From: Pseudomonadota bacterium
GTDB taxonomy: Bacteria; Pseudomonadota; Gammaproteobacteria; Burkholderiales; SG8-39
Assembly (NCBI GenBank): GCA_021848555.1
Contig: JAJZUN010000172.1
Span: 1-6,420, forward strand
Length of the DNA: 6,420 bases
Reading direction: 5' to 3'
The translations under genes were made by a program, and so were the position numbers. Numbering within the stretch: position 1 is the first letter of the stretch; every line of letters starts with the position of its first letter. The notes beneath the pieces are model-generated. The model was not told where the DNA came from. It saw only the letters and a program-made list of their open reading frames with translations, and searched no databases. Below are positions 1 to 5,486 of this stretch, in pieces.

Positions 1-634
1 ACGGCGCAGCGATGCCTTCGGCGGCGAAAGCGCGCTGCGTCGCCGGGCGCGCCATCACCGTATCGAGAAAGCGCGCCAGATGCGGCCGGGCGCGCGCCGG
101 ATGGCGCAGGCCGCGCGTCCACCGGCACAGCATCAGCAGATAGGCATCGACGGCGCGATAGTCTGCGCCGAGCAGAAACGGGCCGCAGCCGGCGGCCAGC
201 GCGGCCTCGATCAGGTCGAGCATTTCGCCGGTACGCTGCTCGGCATGCGCCTTGATTTGCGCTGCCGCAGCGGCATCATCGGCGAGGCGCTCGGGATAGA
301 AATAGAGGAGGAGTTCGGCCTGCACCGTGTTGGTGAGATAGATCAGCCATTTATAGAACTCTGCGCGCGCGTCGCTGCCCAGCGCGGGCGCCAGCCCTGC
401 CCCGGCATGGCGGTCGGCCAGATGCAGGCAGATCGCCGCCGTCTCGTAGAGCACCAGATCGCCGTCGATCAGCACCGGGATGCGGCCGGCCGGATTGAGC
501 TTGAGGTAGGCCGGGCTCTTGTGCTCGTTCCGGTTGCGATCGACCAGGATCAGCTTGTAGTCCGCGCCGATTTCCTCCAGCAGGATATGCGGCGCGAGAT
601 TGGCATTGCCGGGGTAGTAGTAGAGCTGGTACAT
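1..634 (-). CDS. Glutathione S-transferase family protein (3' end beyond window)
   Basis: The minus strand is open for 211 codons from an ATG at 634-632 and runs off the window edge. The protein starts MYQLYYYPGNANLAPHILLE, the usual first strand and helix of a cytosolic GST thioredoxin-like domain. NPAGRIPVL at residues 48-55 gives the conserved cis-proline (P53), and YETAAI at 63-68 supplies the Glu-Thr version of the glutathione-binding Glu-Ser pair. Residues from about 88 form the all-helical C-terminal domain, with the family's late GADYRAVDAYL segment (156-166) and W172. GSTs of this type act in the cytoplasm, conjugating or reducing electrophiles with glutathione. The beta-class catalytic cysteine position (Cys10 of E. 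coli GST) aligns with Ala11, so a classical beta-class mechanism is unlikely; Tyr5-7 are nearby. A GAGGA ribosome site (641-645) lies 6 bases upstream of the start. At 211 residues it is near full length, so only a few residues should be missing. The family is secure; the substrate is unknown. Confidence 0.93.
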   Translation of the reverse strand, partial: MYQLYYYPGNANLAPHILLEEIGADYKLILVDRNRNEHKSPAYLKLNPAGRIPVLIDGDLVLYETAAICLHLADRHAGAGLAPALGSDARAEFYKWLIYLTNTVQAELLLYFYPERLADDAAAAAQIKAHAEQRTGEMLDLIEAALAAGCGPFLLGADYRAVDAYLLMLCRWTRGLRHPARARPHLARFLDTVMARPATQRAFAAEGIAAP

Positions 635-640
635 GGCTGT

Positions 641-645
641 TCCTC
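641..645 (-). promoter_or_regulatory. Ribosome binding site of the GST gene
   Basis: On the minus strand the sequence reads GAGGA followed by six bases and ATG. This fixes the GST start at 634, where the protein also begins with the expected first beta strand. Confidence 0.75.
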
Positions 646-668
646 GAGTCTGAAGCTGGCAGACGCGG

Positions 669-699
669 ATTATGCGGCGAATTCCGGGCGCATGCGCAA
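669..699 (-). promoter_or_regulatory. Possible sigma70-type promoter of the GST gene
   Basis: On the minus strand CATAAT (669-674) is a good -10 match standing out in GC-rich sequence. TTGCGC (694-699) is a weak -35 candidate with a rather long 19-base spacer. The -10 lies about 34 bases upstream of the GST ATG, leaving a short leader with the GAGGA site. The -35 overlaps a perfect palindrome at 688-697, which could be an operator. This is a pattern match only. Confidence 0.3.
688..697. repeat. Perfect 10-base palindrome GCGCATGCGC in the divergent intergenic region
   Basis: GCGCATGCGC equals its own reverse complement. It lies between the divergent GST and HTH genes and overlaps the candidate -35 of the GST promoter, a position where a repressor could act. 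Short GC-rich palindromes arise by chance in such genomes, so an operator role is only a suggestion. Confidence 0.3.
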
Positions 700-781
700 G
701 AGCCGGGCCCGCATCGACAATCCTAAACATTTAAAGTAGCGAACTTCGCACCCTGCCTTACGCTCCGCCGCATGCAGGTGC

Positions 782-787
782 TAAAAT
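782..787 (+). promoter_or_regulatory. Possible -10 element for the HTH/beta-barrel pair
   Basis: TAAAAT lies 27 bases before the chosen ATG at 815. It would place transcription start near 794, just ahead of the GGAG ribosome site at 802-805. No convincing -35 is seen; TTACGC at 758-763 (18-base spacer) matches only TT. An AT-rich patch at 722-738 lies further upstream. Confidence 0.35.
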
Positions 788-814
788 TGGCAAGTCCACC
801 CGGAGATGCCGAGC

Positions 815-1057
815 ATGCCGACCAAGCCCCCCAGCGCCCCCCTGCGCGCGCAACTGCGCGCGCGCATCCTCGGCCGCGTCGCCGAACTCAAGCTCAGGGA
901 TGCCGAAGCCGCCGGGAAGCTCGGCCTCTCGCCCGGCCAGATGAGCCGGCTGCGGCAGGGCGAGGACATTTTCACCCTCGACCGCCTGGTCGACGCCGCC
1001 GCGCACCTCGGCATCAGCGTGCGCATGAGCGCGACGCGGCCGTACGGCCAGGGCTGA
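815..1057 (+). CDS. Small XRE/HigA-like helix-turn-helix protein
   Basis: This 80-residue protein has a basic N-terminal helix (residues 10-27), a helix-turn-helix at about 28-50 (RDAEAAGKLGLSPGQMSRLR) and a C-terminal part, FTLDRLVDAAAHLGISVRM (53-71). That order, with the closing 'sl-x-L-x-x-x-x-x-x-LG-x-x-v' segment, is typical of the HigA2-like XRE antitoxin/regulator group (HTH_37 type). It should bind DNA as a dimer and may regulate its own promoter. ATG 815 was chosen over ATG 806 because GGAG (802-805) abuts ATG 806 with no spacer but sits 9 bases before ATG 815. The stop is followed after 5 bases by the next gene, so the two are probably translationally coupled. No toxin-like ORF precedes it; the upstream gene is a divergent GST. 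The fold is fairly sure. A role as an antitoxin is not supported by context, and its target is unknown. Confidence 0.85.
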   Translation: MPTKPPSAPLRAQLRARILGRVAELKLRDAEAAGKLGLSPGQMSRLRQGEDIFTLDRLVDAAAHLGISVRMSATRPYGQG

Positions 1058-1062
1058 TCGCC

Positions 1063-1380
1063 ATGGCGAAGTCGACCCACATCGGCGCAAGGATCGAAGT
1101 CAGCAATACCCTGTTCCTCGCCGGCCGCGGCGTGGTGGTCGTGGGCCACGTGCGCGCCGGCACGGCGCGCATCGGACAGCTGACCGCGCCCCTCGCACTC
1201 GGCGCGGCGGCGCAGCGCCTGGAAGTCAGCGTAGTCGAGCGCCTGTCTTCGATCGACGGGCGAGGCCAGGCGGTGGGCATCGCGTTTCGCAAGTCGCCGG
1301 AGCTCAACGACCTCAAGCGCTGCCTGCCCGCTGGCAGTATGCTGCTGCTCGAAGATCCGGGCGCGGCCGGAGCGCCCTAA
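1063..1380 (+). CDS. Free-standing EF-Tu domain-2-like beta-barrel protein, function unknown
   Basis: This 105-residue protein resembles the second domain (beta-barrel) of translational GTPases such as EF-Tu. LFLAGRGVVVVGHVRAGTARIGQ (residues 17-39) parallels the EF-Tu stretch with core GRGTVVTG, a short turn and V-G. EVSVVERLSSIDGRGQAVGI (54-73) parallels the second half, and LPAGSMLLLEDPG (88-100) parallels the closing 'G-x-V-L-x-x-P-G' strand. There is no GTP-binding domain (no P-loop, no NKXD) in the protein or in the adjacent sequence, and no signal peptide. The start at ATG 1063 follows AGGG (1050-1053) with a 9-base gap and lies 5 bases after the HTH stop, so the two genes probably share a transcript and are coupled. 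Such barrels bind tRNA ends or partner proteins in GTPases; what this isolated one binds is not known. An upstream in-frame extension over the HTH gene is not credible. Confidence 0.82.
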   Translation: MAKSTHIGARIEVSNTLFLAGRGVVVVGHVRAGTARIGQLTAPLALGAAAQRLEVSVVERLSSIDGRGQAVGIAFRKSPELNDLKRCLPAGSMLLLEDPGAAGAP

Positions 1381-1468
1381 GCAGTTGCCGGCCGGACGCA
1401 CCCGAGAGGCCCGACCAAGAGCATCCGCTTCCCGTCAGGTTCACCCTCACGCTCACACAGGAGTCGTC

Positions 1469-1771
1469 ATGATCGTTACCGTGTTTCGCTCGCGCCTCAA
1501 TCCCCATGCCCAGGAGGAGTACGCGCAATGGGCCGCACGCATCAGCGAGCTGGCCAAGACCATGCCGGGATACATATCCCACAAGGGCTTCGTCGCCGAG
1601 GACGGCGAGCGCGTCACCATCGTCGAATTCGATACCGCCGAACACCAGCGCGCCTGGTCGCTCCATCCCGAGCACGCCGCGGCGAAGCAGAAAGGGCGCG
1701 CGTCGTTCTACAGCGAATACGACATCAAGGTTTGTACCGTCGATCGCGCCCATTCCTTCCCCGGGAAATAG
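1469..1771 (+). CDS. Antibiotic biosynthesis monooxygenase (ABM)-family small protein
   Basis: This 100-residue protein has the ferredoxin-like ABM layout: strand 1 IVTVFRSRL (2-10), a helix at about 14-32, MPGYISHKGFVAEDGERVTIVEF (32-54) spanning two strands, a helix with W63 and the HPEH motif (66-69), and a last strand, YDIKVCTV (84-91). ABM proteins are usually dimeric and cytoplasmic; members act as cofactor-independent monooxygenases or haem-degrading enzymes, and many are uncharacterised. The MPGY-strand-'W..HPEH' pattern is typical. The start is ATG 1469, with AGGAG (1459-1463) 5 bases upstream; the reading frame is open 28 codons further up, but that part is rich in R, A and P and has no ribosome site. 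It lies 88 bases after the beta-barrel gene with no clear promoter or terminator between, so readthrough is possible. The substrate is unknown. Confidence 0.85.
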   Translation: MIVTVFRSRLNPHAQEEYAQWAARISELAKTMPGYISHKGFVAEDGERVTIVEFDTAEHQRAWSLHPEHAAAKQKGRASFYSEYDIKVCTVDRAHSFPGK

Positions 1772-1851
1772 CGGCTGCCCGGTCGCGGCGCGTCCTGCCG
1801 ACGCCGCCGCGAACAGCGGCATCGGCCGAGCGCCAGACCGCGCTGCGGCTG

Positions 1852-1857
1852 TATAGT
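1852..1857 (+). promoter_or_regulatory. Possible -10 element for the MFS gene
   Basis: TATAGT stands out in GC-rich sequence and ends 26 bases before the MFS start codon, almost the same distance as the TAAAAT before the HTH gene. No -35 hexamer resembling TTGACA is seen at the expected spacing. Confidence 0.35.
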
Positions 1858-1883
1858 CACGGCTCGCCTACAGGAATACGACG

Positions 1884-3095
1884 ATGCACAGAACAGCGGA
1901 CCCGGCGCATGCCTTGCACAGGCGGGCCATCGTCGCCATCGCGACCGCCACCGGCAGCACCTCGCTCCTGATGAACGTGTGGTTTCCGTTCCTGCCGCTG
2001 TACCTGCTGCAGGTCGGCGCCAAGGACGAGCCCGCGGCCCTGTTCTGGGTGGCGGTCGGCATGAGCGCCCAGGGCGTGGGCCGGCTGATCGGCGGGCCGC
2101 TGTGGGGACTGCTCTCGGACCGGCTCGGGCGCAAGAAAATGTTCGTCCGGTCGGTGTATTCGGCTGCGCTGACCTGCTTCGTCCTCAGCGTCATCAACGC
2201 CCCCTGGCAGGTCGCCATCGCGCTCGCGATACAAGGCCTGCTCTCCGGATTCATACCCGCGGCAGTCGCCCTGATGAGCGTCAGCGTGCCCGACGCCAAA
2301 GTCCGGGACGCGCTGAACGCCGTATCCGGCGCGCAATACCTCGGCAGCGCGATCGGTCCGGCGGTCGGCGCGGCCATGGCGATCGCCTTCGGCTATCGCG
2401 GTGCGATCTTCTCCTCCGGCCTCCTGATCGCCGCGGTGGCCAGCGCGGTGATTTTTCTCGTGCCTGCGGATAGCGTGCGCAAGAAGGAGCGCGACGTCAC
2501 GGGCGCCGCGGTGGTGCTGGCCCCGTTCAAGCCGACGCGTCAGTTCGCGCTCGCGATCCTGCTCTACTTTGCGCTGTTCGCGCTGACCACCTTCCGCTCG
2601 ATCGCGACGCCGATCGCACTGAAGGACATCGCGGGCGCCCACGTAACCGAAGCCACCGGCCTCGCCTTCGCCCTCGGAGGCGTCGCCAGCGCCCTGGGCA
2701 TATGGATACTGTCGACGCGAATGTTCCGCCAATGGCGATTGCGCGACGTCCTGGGCATCACCTGCGTGCTCACCGCACTCGCGCATCTGCTGCTCGCGCT
2801 CAGCCACTCCGCCTGGCTCTACGTCCTTGCCTTCACCCTGGCCTCGTTCCTCAACGCGTCGATGATGCCGGCGACCAATACCATGATCGCGCTGAACGTC
2901 AGCCGCGAACGGCGCGGCACCGCTTTCGGCATCGGCAGCGCCGCGCAGGCGATCGCATTCATGGTCGGCCCGATGGGGGCGGCGATGTTCGCGACCGTCT
3001 CGCTCAAAGCCGGCTTTGTCACCGCCGGCGTGCTGATGCTCGCGCTGGCGGCCCTGGTCGCCTTCGCCGTGCGCGAGCCGACCATGGACCAATAA
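1884..3095 (+). CDS. Major facilitator superfamily exporter (DHA1-like, 12 TM)
   Basis: The 403-residue protein has about twelve hydrophobic segments in two halves of six, split by a charged loop at about 195-217 (SVRKKERD). This is the usual size and layout of DHA1 drug:proton antiporters such as MdtG or tetracycline exporters. The TM2-TM3 loop carries a near-perfect motif A, GGPLWGLLSDRLGRKK (70-85), with D79, R80, G82 and R83. TM5 carries a motif C-like series, GAQYLGSAIGPAVG (149-162), the antiporter signature. TM4 has the QG of motif B (Q117, G118), but the usual arginine three residues before Q117 is L114, which may alter proton coupling. The second half repeats a basic loop, VSRERRGTAFGIG (339-351). 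It should sit in the inner membrane and export a small hydrophobic or amphipathic compound; the substrate cannot be read from sequence. ATG 1884 has AGGA (1872-1875) 8 bases upstream. Confidence 0.92.
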   Translation: MHRTADPAHALHRRAIVAIATATGSTSLLMNVWFPFLPLYLLQVGAKDEPAALFWVAVGMSAQGVGRLIGGPLWGLLSDRLGRKKMFVRSVYSAALTCFVLSVINAPWQVAIALAIQGLLSGFIPAAVALMSVSVPDAKVRDALNAVSGAQYLGSAIGPAVGAAMAIAFGYRGAIFSSGLLIAAVASAVIFLVPADSVRKKERDVTGAAVVLAPFKPTRQFALAILLYFALFALTTFRSIATPIALKDIAGAHVTEATGLAFALGGVASALGIWILSTRMFRQWRLRDVLGITCVLTALAHLLLALSHSAWLYVLAFTLASFLNASMMPATNTMIALNVSRERRGTAFGIGSAAQAIAFMVGPMGAAMFATVSLKAGFVTAGVLMLALAALVAFAVREPTMDQ

Positions 3096-3100
3096 CCAAA

Positions 3101-3127
3101 GGCGGGGCCATGCGCCCCCGTCCCGCC
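3101..3127 (+). terminator. GC-rich stem-loop after the MFS gene, possible terminator
   Basis: GGCGGG (3101-3106) can pair with CCCGCC (3122-3127) around a 15-base loop, starting five bases after the MFS stop codon. No T-rich tract follows, so it is at best an imperfect intrinsic terminator or an mRNA-stabilising hairpin. Confidence 0.3.
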
Positions 3128-3167
3128 TCCCTCCCCTCTCCCCGCGACGCGGACAGCGCAGACGTTC

Positions 3168-3173
3168 TATTAT
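3168..3173 (+). promoter_or_regulatory. Possible -10 element for rtcB
   Basis: TATTAT in the MFS-rtcB gap is a good -10 match and would start a transcript near 3180, giving a leader of roughly 80 bases that contains the G8/C6 hairpin. No clear -35 is present, and no sigma54 -24/-12 pattern is seen; sigma54 with RtcR drives rtcBA in E. coli. Confidence 0.3.
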
Positions 3174-3199
3174 GTTAGGTGTTATCGCCCTGCAACTAC

Positions 3200-3218
3200 G
3201 GGGGGGGCCGCACCCCCC
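3200..3218 (+). repeat. G8 tract and C6 tract forming a strong hairpin in the rtcB leader
   Basis: A run of eight G (3200-3207), the spacer CCGCA (3208-3212) and a run of six C (3213-3218) can form a six-pair all-GC stem with a five-base loop, 40 bases before the rtcB ATG. There is no following T tract, so it does not look like an intrinsic terminator. It could influence rtcB mRNA stability or translation, and the G8 run is a likely slippage site. Confidence 0.55.
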
Positions 3219-3258
3219 GGTGTCCTTGCACGAATGCGAAAGCCAACCGGAACCGGCA

Positions 3259-4455
3259 ATGCCCATCAAGGAAGAACTCACGACGCAGCGCGTCCCGGTC
3301 AAGATCTGGACCGACGACGCCGACGCGAAATCGAAGCGCCAGCTGGAGAACATCGCCAGCCTGCCTATCATCCACCACCACGTCGCCGCCATGCCCGACG
3401 TGCATCTGGGTATAGGCGCGACCATAGGCTCGGTGATCGCGACGCGCGCGGCCATCATCCCGGCCGCGGTGGGCGTCGACATCGGCTGCGGCATGGTCGC
3501 CTGCCGGCTCTCGCTCACGGGAAACCAGCTCGACGAACGGTCGCTGAAGAAAGTGTTCGACCAGATCAGCCGCGACGTGCCGGTCGGGCGCGAGCAGCAC
3601 AGCGACAGCCGCGCGCTCATCGCGGCGGCGCGGCCTTTCGCGCGGCGGCTCGAGGCGATGACGCGCAAGCATCCGCAGCTGTTGAAATCGGTCGGCAAGC
3701 ACTCCAAGTGGGTCAACCAGATGGGCACGCTCGGCGGCGGCAATCATTTCATCGAAGTGTGCCTGAACGAATCCAACCGGGTGTGGGTGATGCTGCACTC
3801 GGGCAGCCGCGGCATCGGCAACGCGCTCGCCACCTATTTCATCGGCCTTGCGCGGCGCGATATGGAGCACTCGATCATCCAGCTGCCCGACCGCGACCTC
3901 GCCTATTTCTCCGAAGGCAGCGAGCATTTCGCCGACTACGTCGAAGCGGTGAGCTGGGCACAGGAATACGCGATGCAGAACCGGCGCGAAATGGTCGATC
4001 TGGTGCTCGCCGCGCTCAAACGCCACCTGCCCGCGTTCGACGTGACCGGCGAAGTCGTGAACTGCCACCACAACTACGTGGCGCAGGAGCATCACTACGG
4101 CGCCGATGTCTGGCTCACGCGCAAGGGCGCGATCCGCGCGCGCGCGGGCGACCTCGGCATTATTCCGGGGAGCATGGGGGCGCAGAGCTTCATAGTGCGC
4201 GGACTGGGCAATGCCGAGAGCTTCGATTCCTGCGCGCACGGCGCGGGGCGCAGGATGAGCCGCACCGCCGCGAACAAGCAGTTTTCGGCGGCCGACCTCG
4301 CGCGCCAGACCGAGGGCGTGATCTGCCGCAAGGACCAGGGCGTGGTCGACGAGATACCCGGCGCGTACAAGGACATCGACACGGTGATGGCCAACCAGTC
4401 CGATCTGGTCGAGGTGCTGCACACATTGAAACAGGTGGTGTGCGTGAAGGGCTAG
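3259..4455 (+). CDS. rtcB: RNA-splicing ligase RtcB
   Basis: The 398-residue protein is a full-length RtcB, the Mn2+- and GTP-dependent ligase that joins RNA 2',3'-cyclic phosphate or 3'-phosphate ends to 5'-OH ends in RNA repair or tRNA splicing, in the cytoplasm. The family's motifs appear in order: MPDVHLG (45-51), VDIGCGMV with metal ligands D74 and C77, GTLGGGNHF with N162 and H163, LHSGSRGIG with H180, NCHHNYV with H271 as probable ligand, GSMGAQSFIVRG (304-315), and HGAGRRMSR (327-335), where H327 is the histidine that carries GMP. All catalytic positions are intact. The compact size is like the bacterial enzyme rather than the longer archaeal one. ATG 3259 was chosen because the N-terminus MPIKEEL aligns as a normal start and GGAA (3249-3252) lies 6 bases upstream. 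The frame stays open 29 codons further up, but that part reads as leader. RtcA, RtcR and archease are not in the window. Confidence 0.97.
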   Translation: MPIKEELTTQRVPVKIWTDDADAKSKRQLENIASLPIIHHHVAAMPDVHLGIGATIGSVIATRAAIIPAAVGVDIGCGMVACRLSLTGNQLDERSLKKVFDQISRDVPVGREQHSDSRALIAAARPFARRLEAMTRKHPQLLKSVGKHSKWVNQMGTLGGGNHFIEVCLNESNRVWVMLHSGSRGIGNALATYFIGLARRDMEHSIIQLPDRDLAYFSEGSEHFADYVEAVSWAQEYAMQNRREMVDLVLAALKRHLPAFDVTGEVVNCHHNYVAQEHHYGADVWLTRKGAIRARAGDLGIIPGSMGAQSFIVRGLGNAESFDSCAHGAGRRMSRTAANKQFSAADLARQTEGVICRKDQGVVDEIPGAYKDIDTVMANQSDLVEVLHTLKQVVCVKG

Positions 4456-4471
4456 GCGGGAATTGGCCGCC
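4455..4471 (+). terminator. Weak hairpin at the end of rtcB
   Basis: GGCGG (4455-4459), starting on the last base of the rtcB stop codon, can pair with CCGCC (4467-4471) around a seven-base loop. There is no T tract after it. It may mark the transcript end, but five pairs in GC-rich DNA are easily found by chance. Confidence 0.22.
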
Positions 4472-4574
4472 CCATGATCTTGATCAACACGCGGCGCGCC
4501 AACGGCCGCTAGCCTAGTCGTGTGCCGCGGCCCAGCGTACGGCTGGCTGCAGACCGAACAGATGATTGAACACC

Positions 4575-4580
4575 GAGGAG
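4575..4580 (+). promoter_or_regulatory. Ribosome binding site of the acid phosphatase gene
   Basis: GAGGAG with a 7-base spacer to ATG 4588 is the strongest ribosome site in the window. An in-frame TGA at 4567-4569 rules out a longer N-terminus, which matters because the predicted signal peptide is unusual. Confidence 0.8.
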
Positions 4581-4587
4581 CGCGACC

Positions 4588-5409
4588 ATGCTGATCCAGA
4601 CCTCCACAACCACAGTGTCGTTGTGCGTCGCTGCCGCCCTGGCGGCGGGTTGCGCCACCGCGGTGGCGCCGACCAATCCGGCCGAGCTGTCGCAGGGGCG
4701 ACCGGGCTATGTGATCGGCTATCTCGCGCCGGCGCAGCTGCCCGACACCCTGGCGCTGTTGCCGCCGCCACCCGCGGCCGGTTCGGCGGCGCTGGCCGCC
4801 GACGAGGACGCGTATCGCAGCACGCGCAAGCTGCGCGACACGCCGCGCTGGACCCAGGCGGCGAAAGACGCCGACCTCACTTTCCCCAACGCGACGGCGA
4901 CGTTTTCCTGCGCGCTCGCCATGCCAATATCGGAATCAGCCACGCCGCACCTGAACATGCTGCTGCGCCGCGTGCGCGCCGACGCCAGCCGCGCGAACGA
5001 CAAGCCCAAGGATGCCTACAAGCGCCGGCGGCCCTATGTGGCGCACGGCGACGCGAGCTGCACGCCGCACGAAAAGCACAAGGACGACTCCTACCCCTCG
5101 GGACACGCCTCGATCGGCTGGGCCTGGGCGCTGACGCTAGCCGAGATCGCGCCGGCGCGGGCCGACGCCGTACTCGCGCGCGGCCTCGCGTTCGGGCAGA
5201 GCCGCGTGGTCTGCGGCGTGCATTGGGCCAGCGACATCGAGGCCGGTCGCGTGGTCGGCGCCTCGACGGTGAGCCGCCTGCACGCGGACCCGGTGTTCGC
5301 GGCGCAGATGGCTGCCGCGCGCAGGGAAATCGAGGCCGCGCGCGACGCGGACCTCAAGTCACCGCTGGACTGCGCGGCGGAAGCACAGGCGCTCGCGGCC
5401 GGGCGCTAA
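4588..5409 (+). CDS. PAP2-superfamily, class A-like nonspecific acid phosphatase, secreted
   Basis: The 273-residue protein contains the complete PAP2/class A phosphatase signature: K141-X6-R148-P149, then PSGH (170-173), then S205-R206-X5-H212-X3-D216. H173 and H212 are the general acid and the phospho-accepting histidine of the family. The context DSYPSGHAS is close to the GSYPSGHT signature of PhoN-type enzymes, and the length fits that class (about 250 residues). These enzymes hydrolyse phosphomonoesters in the periplasm. The N-terminus has a hydrophobic stretch (10-20) ending in LAAGC, so C22 could be lipidated; however residues 1-9 have no lysine or arginine, which is atypical for a signal peptide. 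A strong ribosome site and an upstream in-frame stop confirm this start. Cysteines at 108, 158, 209 and 262 could form disulphides. It stands 132 bases after rtcB and shows no functional link to it. A lipid phosphatase is less likely because no multi-pass membrane core is present. Confidence 0.92.
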   Translation: MLIQTSTTTVSLCVAAALAAGCATAVAPTNPAELSQGRPGYVIGYLAPAQLPDTLALLPPPPAAGSAALAADEDAYRSTRKLRDTPRWTQAAKDADLTFPNATATFSCALAMPISESATPHLNMLLRRVRADASRANDKPKDAYKRRRPYVAHGDASCTPHEKHKDDSYPSGHASIGWAWALTLAEIAPARADAVLARGLAFGQSRVVCGVHWASDIEAGRVVGASTVSRLHADPVFAAQMAAARREIEAARDADLKSPLDCAAEAQALAAGR

Positions 5410-5431
5410 GGTTTCTTGGCTTCACGGCTGC

Positions 5432-5452
5432 GGGAGCGAGCCTGCCCGCGAA
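5432..5452 (+). repeat. REP-like palindromic element
   Basis: The stretch starts GGGAGCGAGC, continues CTGCCCGC and ends GAA. GCGAGC (5436-5441) and GCCCGC (5444-5449) form a six-position stem with one A-C mismatch around CT. This closely follows the layout of REP elements of Pseudomonas and relatives (a GGGAGCG-GGC-TTGC-CCGCGAA type sequence). It sits between two genes, 22 bases after the phosphatase stop, which is where REPs usually lie. Only this one copy is seen in the window, so the assignment rests on resemblance to known REPs. Confidence 0.5.
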
Positions 5453-5486
5453 CGTCCGCTAGCGCCCGCGCCGCGCCCGGCTGGGG

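Noticed and set aside
80..739. Plus-strand open frame opposite the GST gene
   Set aside because: The minus strand carries an unmistakable GST; the plus-strand product resembles no family and has no ribosome site.
772..1062. In-frame upstream extension of the EF-Tu-domain-2-like protein
   Set aside because: It would overlap the HTH gene completely, reads as low-complexity R/P/A sequence, and ATG 1063 has its own ribosome site.
815..1380. Classical HigBA-type toxin-antitoxin system
   Set aside because: The HTH part fits an antitoxin, but the neighbour has an EF-Tu-like barrel pattern and not the RelE/HigB fold, and no other small toxin ORF is adjacent.
3172..3258. 29-codon N-terminal extension of RtcB from ATG 3172
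   Set aside because: It has no ribosome site, overlaps a candidate -10, runs through the G8/C6 hairpin, and RtcB proteins normally start near the MPIKEEL position.
1857..3743. Very long minus-strand open frame (628 codons) across the MFS and rtcB genes
   Set aside because: It lies opposite two genes with clear family motifs, its product is rich in R, G, A and E without a recognisable domain, and GC-rich coding DNA commonly leaves an open antisense frame.
3196..4422. Minus-strand open frame of 408 codons opposite rtcB
   Set aside because: It is a shadow of rtcB: composition is biased to H, R, A and V, with no ribosome site or family motif.
4475..4486. TGATC-TT-GATCA inverted repeat after rtcB
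   Set aside because: The stem is only five pairs with a two-base loop, with no second copy and no clear promoter nearby, so an operator cannot be supported.
4566..5462. Plus-strand open frame in another register over the phosphatase gene
   Set aside because: The overlapping frame 4588-5409 has the full PAP2 signature and a GAGGAG site; this one is arginine/glycine-rich noise.
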